Shown here piece after piece: positions 6,778 to 13,619 of a DNA stretch of 17,563 bases (its first letter is position 1; each line of letters opens with the position of its first letter). The DNA is taken from NCBI GenBank assembly GCA_039029915.1, contig JBCCFD010000118.1:1-17563 (forward strand), in the 5' to 3' direction. The position numbers and the translations under genes were made by a program. Below the pieces are notes generated by a model. The model ran no database searches, was not told the origin of the DNA, and saw only the letters and a list, made by a program, of their open reading frames with translations. This stretch comes from QQUD01 sp039029915. Its GTDB lineage: Bacteria > Chloroflexota > Anaerolineae > Promineifilales > Promineifilaceae.

Positions 6778-9015
6778 AATACATTTGGATTAGCACCACT
6801 ACTGCTGATTTTTCCCTTGATTGGTGTGTTGTTCAACGGGCTTGTTGGACGCCGCTTCGTTCAATATGATCGTCCAGTAGGTGAGCGTTGGTCGGGCTGG
6901 TTTGCTAGCTTGATGGCCATGAGCTCGTTTGTGATTGTTGTAACACTCTACTTTAGCCTTGGGGCAAATCATCATGATCCGGTAGTTGTGCCATTTTTCG
7001 ATTGGATATATATTCCATCCGCGAATTTCTTCATCCCTTGGGCATTCCATATTGATACCCTTTCAGTCACAATGATGCTTGTGGTAAGCGGTGTTGGATC
7101 ATTGATTCATATCTATGCCATTGGATATATGCACGGGGATCCAAATTTTTCTCGTTTCTTTACCTACTTGAATTTATTCCTCTTCTTTATGCTGATCTTG
7201 GTATCTGGCAGCAGTTACTTGATGCTCTTCGTTGGCTGGGAAGGTGTAGGCTTATGCTCGTTTTTGCTGATTGGGTTTTGGTTTGACCGCTCAGACGAGA
7301 ATGGGCAGGCAATGAATGCCAATGCGGCTCGAAAAGCGTTTGTCGCGAATCGCGTTGGTGACCTAGCTATGATCTTGGCTATGATTCTTACATTTTGGTC
7401 GTTTGGATCAATGGAATTTTTACCCGTATTTGATTCAGCGATACACATGTTTGAAGCCCAAGAAATGGTAACATTAGCTGGTTTTGAATTTACACTCGGC
7501 GGGGTGCTTACAGCCATTACAGCACTCTTCCTTGTCGGTGCGGCTGGTAAGTCAGCTCAAATTCCGCTATTTGTTTGGTTGCCAGATGCTATGGCGGGTC
7601 CCACACCAGTATCTGCGTTGATTCACGCGGCTACGATGGTAACATCTGGTATTTATCTTATTGCCAGAAGTAATGTTTTATTTGAAATTGTTCGAGAAAC
7701 AGTAAAAGATGCCATTGCAGTAGGGGAACAGGCCCCATTAGTTTTTGGAATTATATCATCACCTGATTTAGTGGCATTGATAGGGGCATTAACTGCGTTA
7801 TATGCAGGCTTGGTCGCTTTTACACAGTTTGATATCAAAAAAGTGCTTGCCTATTCAACCGTGAGCCAGCTTGGTTTCATGATTGCTGCTGTAGGTATGG
7901 GAGCCTATGTTGCTGGCGTATTCCATTTGGTCACACATGCTTTCTTCAAAGCCCTCTTATTTATGGGGTCTGGTTCAGTTATTCACGGTATGGAGCATGG
8001 GCACCATCATTTAGCACATGGCCATCACGATGATGATCATCACGATGATTTTGACCCGCAAGATATGCGGACAATGGGTGGGCTGCGTCATAAAATGCCA
8101 ATTACCTTCTGGACCTATTTGATTGGTTCATTAGCGTTAGCCGGTATCGCTCCCTTTGCTGGATTTTGGTCAAAAGATGAAATCTTGGCACATGCAACAG
8201 ATAATGATAACAGTTTCTTTGTTGTTATTTTTGGTATTTTGTGTGTTGCTGCATTTTGTACAGCCTTCTATATGGCTCGTCAGGTAAAGATGGTCTTCTT
8301 TGGCAAATCCCGCCACGAAGCTGCAGATCACGCTCATGAAAGCCCATGGGAAATGACATTGCCTCTCGTTGTATTATCTGGCCTGTCAATCTTAGGTGGT
8401 TTGCTCAACCTACCTAAGAATATGCCAAACTTTGGATTCATTGAACATGTTGCCTTAGAGCATTGGTTGGAATATTCAATTGAGTCGTTCCACTTAACTG
8501 AAGAAGGAATATTACACTTGCCTCATACACCAACGAGTTTAGTATGGTTGGTTGCTGGTATTTCTTCAGGCTTGGCGATTTCAGCTATTGTTATTGCTTA
8601 CTTTGGTGTATATGGCAGCAAGCCTCAAAATGCTGATGATTCAGATCCAATGGCCCGTACGCCAATCTGGTTTTTCCGTCACCTTCTTTTCGATACTTTT
8701 TACATGCAATATGTAATCCCATTCTTTAACCGCGTAGCTGATTGGGCTGCATTTACGATTGATTGGAATTTTTGGCATGATTTTGTGCACGATCGGATTA
8801 TTCTTGATTTCTTCCGTGGCGGTGCTCGCTTCATTTCTAGCTTAGACGTCAAAGGTTTAGACGGTATTGTTGTTGGTACAGGATGGGTAACCAAACAGCT
8901 GGCAAACTTTTTGAGAACATCACAGTCAGGTTATGCGCGATCATATGCATTAAGTATATTTTTAGGGGCGGTTGCTTTACTGGCCTACTTCTTATGGCCA
9001 GTACTGATGGGATAA
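6775..9015 (+). CDS. nuoL: NADH-quinone oxidoreductase subunit L (antiporter-like)
   Basis: NuoL is the distal Mrp-antiporter-like proton-pumping subunit with a long lateral helix at its C-terminus. From ATG 6775 it has 746 residues; an in-frame GTG at 6769 would add two. It has about 16 hydrophobic segments. Family landmarks are FVGWEGVGLCSFLLIGFW with the key Glu156, GAAGKSAQIPLFVWLPDAMAGPTPVSALIHAATMV with Lys259, and HLVTHAFFKALLFMGSGSVIH (385-404). After the latter comes a cytoplasmic loop of nine His and six Asp (residues 406-427), longer and more acidic than the usual loop before DMRTMGGL. The C-terminal part (about 620-746) matches the lateral helix and last membrane span. Motif quotations here are from visible residues; pumping roles come from family knowledge. 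Confidence 0.96.
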   Translation: MNTFGLAPLLLIFPLIGVLFNGLVGRRFVQYDRPVGERWSGWFASLMAMSSFVIVVTLYFSLGANHHDPVVVPFFDWIYIPSANFFIPWAFHIDTLSVTMMLVVSGVGSLIHIYAIGYMHGDPNFSRFFTYLNLFLFFMLILVSGSSYLMLFVGWEGVGLCSFLLIGFWFDRSDENGQAMNANAARKAFVANRVGDLAMILAMILTFWSFGSMEFLPVFDSAIHMFEAQEMVTLAGFEFTLGGVLTAITALFLVGAAGKSAQIPLFVWLPDAMAGPTPVSALIHAATMVTSGIYLIARSNVLFEIVRETVKDAIAVGEQAPLVFGIISSPDLVALIGALTALYAGLVAFTQFDIKKVLAYSTVSQLGFMIAAVGMGAYVAGVFHLVTHAFFKALLFMGSGSVIHGMEHGHHHLAHGHHDDDHHDDFDPQDMRTMGGLRHKMPITFWTYLIGSLALAGIAPFAGFWSKDEILAHATDNDNSFFVVIFGILCVAAFCTAFYMARQVKMVFFGKSRHEAADHAHESPWEMTLPLVVLSGLSILGGLLNLPKNMPNFGFIEHVALEHWLEYSIESFHLTEEGILHLPHTPTSLVWLVAGISSGLAISAIVIAYFGVYGSKPQNADDSDPMARTPIWFFRHLLFDTFYMQYVIPFFNRVADWAAFTIDWNFWHDFVHDRIILDFFRGGARFISSLDVKGLDGIVVGTGWVTKQLANFLRTSQSGYARSYALSIFLGAVALLAYFLWPVLMG

Positions 9016-9157
9016 AAATTTCCTTAGGATAACTAAATCGGTTTTCCTAAATAATGAGGTCTCCGCAGAATAAAACTGCACGGCCAAAAACTTAAAAAAC
9101 GAAACTAGAAGAGACTGCTGATATTAAGCAGAAATCTATTATGAGTTTGGAGAAACA
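9016..9157 (+). other. nuoL-nuoM gap, no gene seen
   Basis: This is a 142-base AT-rich spacer. It contains only weak structures: TTAGGA (9024-9029) with TCCTAA (9045-9050), and CTGCT/AGCAG around 9116-9132. Neither has a U-run. GGAG at 9149-9152 is the nuoM ribosome-binding site. No heptamer repeat, promoter or terminator is convincing. Confidence 0.5.
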
Positions 9158-10666
9158 ATGGGACTATTATCACTTTTGACGTTTTCCCCAGTGATTGGCG
9201 TTGTGGTTATACTGCTAGTACAACGCTTCCGAGAAGACGTCAGCGAAACAACCATAAAATTACTTGCCGTCGGCACTTCGGTTGTCGCCTTTATCATATC
9301 TTTACTTGTGCTGTTTGGATATGATCGAACAGAAGGCGGCCTCCAAATGTACGATCCCATTCCATGGGTTGAGTCATGGGGAATTAATTATGCTTTGGGT
9401 ATTGACGGTCTGAGCATTCTGATGATCCTCTTAACCACCTTCATCTCAATGCTTGCAATTTCTAGCTCATGGGCAGATATCAAAGACAAAGTGGCTCAGT
9501 ATTATATTTTTATGCTGCTGCTTGAAACAGGCATGATTGGTGTATTCCTAGCGCAGGATATGTTCCTCTTCTACATCTTCTGGGAATTCACACTGGTTCC
9601 AATGTACTTCCTCATTGGTATTTGGGGAGGGAAAGATCGAGTTTATGCGGCGATCAAGTTTTTCTTGTACACAATGGCCGGCTCTTTGTTGATGCTACTC
9701 GCGATCATATTTATTGGTACACAGGTTGGCTCATTTTTGTTGCAAGACATGATTCAGAATCGCGCCGCGTTTGCCGCCATTGGCCTACAAAACGTATTAT
9801 TCTGGGGCTTCTTTATCGCCTTTGCCATTAAAGTTCCAGTTTTTCCATTCCACTCATGGCTTCCTGATGCCCATACCCAAGCCCCAACAGCAGGTTCTGT
9901 TATTCTGGCGGGTGTACTTTTGAAAATGGGTACTTATGGCATGATGCGGTTTAATTTGCCTCTATTTCCTGAGGCAGCAATGCAAAATGCTCAGCCGATC
10001 GCCGTGTTAGCGATTATTGGCATCATTTATGGGGCAATCGTTGCCTTTGCTCAAAAAGATGTCAAGAAGCTGGTAGCTTACTCATCCATTAGCCACTTGG
10101 GTTTCGTGATGCTAGGTATTTTCTCATTAAACTCAGCGGGTATTCAAGGGGCGATTTTGCAGGGTGTTAACCACGGCATTAGCTCTGGGGCACTGTTCTT
10201 TATTGTTGGTATTATTTATGAACAGCGCCACACGCGTGAGATATCGGAGTTTGGTGGTTTGTGGACTGTGATGCCTGTCTATGCAGCAACGACGTTGATT
10301 GTTGTCCTTTCAAGTTTAGGCTTACCGGGGTTGAATGGTTTCGTTGGGGAATTTACAATTTTACTTGGCTCAATGGGCTCTGAAGCGCTTGGTGAAAACG
10401 CTTGGATATTTACAGCGTTTGCCACGACTGGTGTCATATTAGCGGCCGTTTATCTTCTATGGATGTTCCAACGAGTATTCATGGGACCGCTTGATAAAGA
10501 GGCGAATAAAAAACTTGTAGATTTGAATGTTGGCCAACTAGCAATTATGCTTTCATTCCTGCTATTTATCCTTTGGATAGGTATCGCCCCTTCTGGCTTC
10601 TTTTCACTGATTGACGCATCTGTTGCAGATCTCGTTAATAACTCTTTCGAAGTATTAGGAAATTAA
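9158..10666 (+). CDS. nuoM: NADH-quinone oxidoreductase subunit M (antiporter-like)
   Basis: NuoM is the middle antiporter-like proton-pumping subunit of the membrane arm. It has 502 residues, a typical length, with about 14 hydrophobic segments. Glu143 (IFWEFTLVPMYFLIG) and Lys225 (AFAIKVPVFPFHSWLPDAH) match the family's essential residues, and APTAGSVILAGVLLKMGTYG (242-261) is a strong signature. LPGLNGFVGEF near residue 390 is also typical. GGAG lies five bases before ATG 9158. An intrinsic terminator about 150 bases past its stop closes the nuoE-M block, so nuoN is not contiguous with it as it is in most operons. Confidence 0.97.
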   Translation: MGLLSLLTFSPVIGVVVILLVQRFREDVSETTIKLLAVGTSVVAFIISLLVLFGYDRTEGGLQMYDPIPWVESWGINYALGIDGLSILMILLTTFISMLAISSSWADIKDKVAQYYIFMLLLETGMIGVFLAQDMFLFYIFWEFTLVPMYFLIGIWGGKDRVYAAIKFFLYTMAGSLLMLLAIIFIGTQVGSFLLQDMIQNRAAFAAIGLQNVLFWGFFIAFAIKVPVFPFHSWLPDAHTQAPTAGSVILAGVLLKMGTYGMMRFNLPLFPEAAMQNAQPIAVLAIIGIIYGAIVAFAQKDVKKLVAYSSISHLGFVMLGIFSLNSAGIQGAILQGVNHGISSGALFFIVGIIYEQRHTREISEFGGLWTVMPVYAATTLIVVLSSLGLPGLNGFVGEFTILLGSMGSEALGENAWIFTAFATTGVILAAVYLLWMFQRVFMGPLDKEANKKLVDLNVGQLAIMLSFLLFILWIGIAPSGFFSLIDASVADLVNNSFEVLGN

Positions 10667-10818
10667 CTGGATTTTTCTGAGCAATAGGAATGCTGCTAAA
10701 ACGGCATTCACCTTTCCAAAACATCAAAAATTTTGTGAGCGGCAAAGTATCAAAAATTGATAATTGGAAAGATATTTAGTTTAATTAAAGAGTGGAGTAC
10801 CAAAGTACTCCTACAGAA
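10667..10818 (+). other. Structured spacer after nuoM
   Basis: There is no gene here. Three inverted repeats are visible: GAATGCTG/CGGCATTC (10688-10709, 6-base loop, one wobble); CTTTCCAA (10712-10719) with TTGGAAAG (10764-10771); and GGAGTAC-CAAA-GTACTCC (10794-10811, perfect 7-bp stem). The 10-base direct repeat ATCAAAAATT occurs near 10724 and 10750. None of these hairpins has a U-run. They precede the real terminator and may affect 3'-end stability of the nuo transcript. Confidence 0.45.
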
Positions 10819-10839
10819 GGGCTAAGGTTGAAATATAAT
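10810..10839 (+). promoter_or_regulatory. Candidate promoter inside the terminator
   Basis: A perfect -10 hexamer TATAAT (10834-10839) lies in and next to the loop of the terminator. The best -35 candidates (CCTACA with 18-base spacing or TACAGA with 16) match only three of six consensus bases. A transcript from here would start near 10846 and carry a leader of about 24 bases, escaping the terminator stem. The -10 may be coincidence in AT-rich DNA. Confidence 0.35.
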
Positions 10840-10858
10840 TTCATCCTTAGCCTTTTTT
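10817..10858 (+). terminator. Intrinsic terminator after nuoM
   Basis: GGCTAAGG (10820-10827) pairs with CCTTAGCC (10845-10852). An inner TGAAA/TTTCA stem follows after a single T-T mismatch, leaving a five-base loop, and outer A-T/G-T pairs extend the base. Six T follow (10853-10858). It ends only 11 bases before the metallophosphoesterase start, so it separates the nuo transcript from that gene or acts in that gene's leader. Confidence 0.85.
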
Positions 10859-10869
10859 ATTTGGGGTGA

Positions 10870-11676
10870 ATGTTGCAAGACGAGATTGTCTACTTTGTTC
10901 AAATTAGCGATTCACATATTGGGCCATCAGTGGACTATGAGCGGCACGGTCATAATCCTTATAAATGTTTGGCGGCTTTAGTTGAACATATTAATGGGCT
11001 CCCAACAAAACCTGACTTCATTATACATACCGGGGATGTTGTTACTGATCCTGACTCTGACTCTTATCGCTTGGCAGCAGATGTTTTTTCAAATTTACAT
11101 GCTCCTATTTATTTTGTAAATGGCAATCATGACAAAGCGAGAGATATTCATCGCTTTTTACCAATGGGACCTAAGCAGATTCTCTCAAAAAATCTGGATG
11201 TGCTAACCTACGCTTTTGAAGTCAAAAACTACCGATTTTTGGTTATTGATGCGCGCGGCCCCGATGAGATTGATCCACATGGCTTGCTATCTGATGAAAT
11301 GTTGACGATTTTAAGGAGCGAAACGTCAATGGATGGACCCCCTCTAACTCTATTCTCGCATTTCCCAGTTCAACCAATGAATTCTATTTGGATGGATGCC
11401 TACATGCTCATCATTAACGGGCAGAAAATGCACGAGATGTTGGTGCCCATTCGGGAGCGAGTAAGGGGTGTTTTTTATGGGCATATCCATCAAAATATGC
11501 AGACATTAAAAGATGGTATTCTTTACGTCGCAGCCGGGAGCACATTTTCCCAATTTTCAGCTTGGCCAGACGATGCGACAACGGGTTTTGATCCGCTGCA
11601 TCCCCCCGCATATAATTTCGTCCACTTGATGCCTAAACAGACTATAATTCACCAGCACGTTATTCCTCGACCTTAG
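10870..11676 (+). CDS. Calcineurin-like metallophosphoesterase (CpdA/GpdQ-like)
   Basis: This is a predicted cytoplasmic dinuclear-metal phosphohydrolase, probably a phosphodiesterase of the class III cyclic-nucleotide / glycerophosphodiester group. It has 268 residues, the usual length. All metal-ligand motifs are visible: Asp14-x-His16 (QISDSHIG), GD with Asp56 (IIHTGDVV), GNHD with Asn86 and His87, His164 (FSHFP), and GHIH with His205 and His207. The substrate cannot be read from sequence; cAMP, other cyclic nucleotides or phosphodiesters are all possible. There is no signal peptide. The start ATG 10870 has GGGGTGA almost touching it. The gene sits between nuoM and nuoN but has an intrinsic terminator before it and a promoter candidate after it, so it looks like an insertion into the operon. 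Confidence 0.9.
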   Translation: MLQDEIVYFVQISDSHIGPSVDYERHGHNPYKCLAALVEHINGLPTKPDFIIHTGDVVTDPDSDSYRLAADVFSNLHAPIYFVNGNHDKARDIHRFLPMGPKQILSKNLDVLTYAFEVKNYRFLVIDARGPDEIDPHGLLSDEMLTILRSETSMDGPPLTLFSHFPVQPMNSIWMDAYMLIINGQKMHEMLVPIRERVRGVFYGHIHQNMQTLKDGILYVAAGSTFSQFSAWPDDATTGFDPLHPPAYNFVHLMPKQTIIHQHVIPRP

Positions 11677-11726
11677 ATGAATGACTCATATTATCCATTG
11701 ATTTTTCTCGCATTATCCCTTAATTA

Positions 11727-11735
11727 TGGTATGAT
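11727..11735 (+). promoter_or_regulatory. Candidate extended -10 promoter for nuoN
   Basis: TG at 11727-11728, one base, then TATGAT (11730-11735) matches the extended -10 pattern, with five of six core bases. No good -35 lies 17 bases upstream, which extended -10 promoters tolerate. It lies 39 bases before the nuoN start codon. AAGAGG at 11757-11762 is the likely ribosome-binding site, with a rather long spacing of 12. Confidence 0.45.
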
Positions 11736-11774
11736 TGTGAACATTCGTACAAACGAAAGAGGTTCAAACTAGCT

Positions 11775-13250
11775 ATGGAATTTCAAGCTCCAACAGTAAA
11801 TTATTTAGCGATTATGCCCGTCCTGATTGTTGTGGCTGGGGGCTTAATTTTAATCCTCATTGACTTATTTGCGAGTGAAGAGCGCTCAACAAATTGGGCA
11901 CCTTGGTTTTCGTTTGGCACATTGATTGTTGCGCTAATCCAGACAGTTACGATGTGGAACGGTAATTTGACATCTTTTGCTGTTGCGGGTGGGCCTCCAA
12001 TGATTGTGGTAGATAACTTTGCCACCTTCCTTAATGTTACCTTTTTGCTAACTGGCCTCCTGTCCATTTTGATATCGCTTAATTATTTAAGAGAGACTGG
12101 ATTGGATCGCTCGGAATTTTATATGTTAATGCTCTTCTCTATTAGCGGTATGATGCTAATGGGGATGGCAAATGATTTAATATTGATCTTCTTGGCGCTT
12201 GAGGTTCTTTCGATTCCACTTTATATCATGTCTGGTTTTGCCTGGCCGAGAGTTGAATCCGAAGAGTCAGCCATGAAGTATTTCTTGCTTGGCGCTTTCT
12301 CTTCTGGCATCTTAGTTTTTGGCATTGCGCTGACTTATGGCGCAACTCAGTCCACGTCTCTTCCCGAGGTGCTTGTAGGTATGAGTTCTGCTGGGGCAAT
12401 TGGCTTAGCTGGTGCTGCATTCTTGCTAGTTGGCTTTGCATTTAAGGTTGCGGCTGTGCCGTTCCACATGTGGACACCAGATGTGTATGAAGGCGCCCCG
12501 ACGGCTGCTACTGCGTTTATGTCGGTCGGTGCAAAAGTTGGTGGTTTTGCGGCAATGATTCGGATTTTTGTAACTGCTTTGCCCGACATTGGGGACACTT
12601 GGGTAGGTGCTGTGGCTGTCATTTCAGCCTTAACTTTGATATTAGGTAATGTTGTGGCAATTTCGCAATCTAATATTAAGCGAGTTTTGGCTTATTCCAG
12701 TATTGCGCATGCTGGTTATATTATGATCGCAGTGTCTGCGGGTGTCGGGAGCGAGAACGGGGTCAGTTCGGCGCTGTTCTACATGTTTGCCTATTTGTTT
12801 ACTAACATTGGTGCATTTGCTGTTGTTATTGTTCTTGAACGCAAACAAGGGGAAGGCAATCAGCTAGATGATTTCAAAGGTCTGGCTCAGCGTAGCCCAA
12901 TGCTTGCTTTAGCGATGGCATATTTCATGCTTTCTTTAACAGGAATTCCACCGACAGGCGGATTTTCTGGGAAATTTTATGTGTTCCGCGCTGCGCTGGA
13001 AGCCGATCTGGTGTGGCTAGCTATTGTTGGTGTTATTACAAGCGTGATTTCTGGCTATTATTACCTGCGTGTCGTGTATTTGATGTACATGTATGAAGGT
13101 AAAGGTGACGTTCGCTCAAACCCGGCAATAAACTGGGCCGTTGGTTTGAGCGTCTTAGCAACGATTGTTCTAGGCTTTGCCCCTGGAACTTGGTTTGAAA
13201 TAACCAAACAGGCAGCCTTGATTAGTACACAGCTGTTAGCTGGAGGATAA
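11775..13250 (+). CDS. nuoN: NADH-quinone oxidoreductase subunit N (antiporter-like)
   Basis: NuoN is the antiporter-like proton-pumping subunit nearest to NuoK. It has 491 residues, typical length, with about 14 hydrophobic segments. Glu143 (LIFLALEVLSIPLYIMSGF) and Lys224 (FAFKVAAVPFHMWTPDVYEG) match the family's functional residues, followed by the signature APTAATAFMSVGAKVGGFA (241-259). LTGIPPTGGFSGKFYVF near residue 394 is a further NuoN hallmark. The gene is detached from nuoM by the metallophosphoesterase gene and a terminator, and probably has its own promoter. An intrinsic terminator follows. It presumably still supplies the same complex, since no other nuoN is visible here. Confidence 0.96.
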   Translation: MEFQAPTVNYLAIMPVLIVVAGGLILILIDLFASEERSTNWAPWFSFGTLIVALIQTVTMWNGNLTSFAVAGGPPMIVVDNFATFLNVTFLLTGLLSILISLNYLRETGLDRSEFYMLMLFSISGMMLMGMANDLILIFLALEVLSIPLYIMSGFAWPRVESEESAMKYFLLGAFSSGILVFGIALTYGATQSTSLPEVLVGMSSAGAIGLAGAAFLLVGFAFKVAAVPFHMWTPDVYEGAPTAATAFMSVGAKVGGFAAMIRIFVTALPDIGDTWVGAVAVISALTLILGNVVAISQSNIKRVLAYSSIAHAGYIMIAVSAGVGSENGVSSALFYMFAYLFTNIGAFAVVIVLERKQGEGNQLDDFKGLAQRSPMLALAMAYFMLSLTGIPPTGGFSGKFYVFRAALEADLVWLAIVGVITSVISGYYYLRVVYLMYMYEGKGDVRSNPAINWAVGLSVLATIVLGFAPGTWFEITKQAALISTQLLAGG

Positions 13251-13284
13251 GTCTCAGGTACGAACTGAATCAATTTAGTTTATT

Positions 13285-13314
13285 AAAAGCTCCGGTAAAC
13301 CTGGAGCTTTTTTT
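13285..13314 (+). terminator. Intrinsic terminator after nuoN
   Basis: AAAAGCTCC (13285-13293) pairs with GGAGCTTTT (13303-13311) over a nine-base loop, and the T-run continues to 13314. It lies 34 bases after the nuoN stop and marks the end of the respiratory gene block. Confidence 0.85.
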
Positions 13315-13332
13315 CTGCCTTAGGTGGGTTGA

Positions 13333-13372
13333 TTTTTAGAATGAAAGCACTTGAGTGTTTGGATTCTAAAAA
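13333..13372. repeat. 40-base inverted repeat downstream of nuoN
   Basis: TTTTTAGAAT (13333-13342) and ATTCTAAAAA (13363-13372) are perfect 10-base complements. Inside them, after a 2x2 mismatch, a second stem of about seven pairs (including one G-T wobble) surrounds the loop centred on TTGA (13351-13354). The result is one nearly continuous hairpin. It is not followed by a T-run on the + strand. It could be an operator-like palindrome, a mobile-element remnant or a second transcription end. Confidence 0.5.
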
Positions 13373-13558
13373 CTGAATGTGTTAAGGTTATTACATTAGG
13401 AAAGGGAAAAGTTGGTTTCGAGTGCGCTTCATGAAACCTCAAACATTATTACTTACATTGCACCCCTGTATGTTCCATTATTTTTAAAAGCGAATATATC
13501 TTGAAATGTGCAATCGACAGAAACCTTTTTGAAAAAGAAAAGTGGAAAATTCCGTTGA

Positions 13559-13589
13559 TTGCCAAGTAAATTATCCATATTGATATATT
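13559..13589 (+). promoter_or_regulatory. Weak promoter candidate for the first Ig-like gene
   Basis: TTGCCA (13559-13564) matches five of six -35 bases and TATATT (13584-13589) five of six -10 bases, but the spacer is 19 bases. The region is AT-rich, so chance matches are likely. Confidence 0.25.
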
Positions 13590-13619
13590 TTTATGGCGAT
13601 TTACCAAAGGAATTGAAAC

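Larger units (their letters stand above)
13315..13619. other. Gene-free stretch between nuoN and the Ig-like family
   Basis: About 300 bases carry no convincing gene on either strand. Visible elements are the long inverted repeat at 13333-13372, a small hairpin GGTTTC/GAAACC (13414-13438), a weak promoter candidate near 13559-13589, and AAAGGA about eight bases before the next start codon. The rest is AT-rich and featureless. A long 5' leader or regulatory RNA could be present, but nothing specific supports one. Confidence 0.5.

Noticed and set aside
9021..9055. TTAGGA/TCCTAA hairpin after nuoL as a terminator
   Set aside because: It has only six A/T-rich pairs, a 15-base loop and no T-run.
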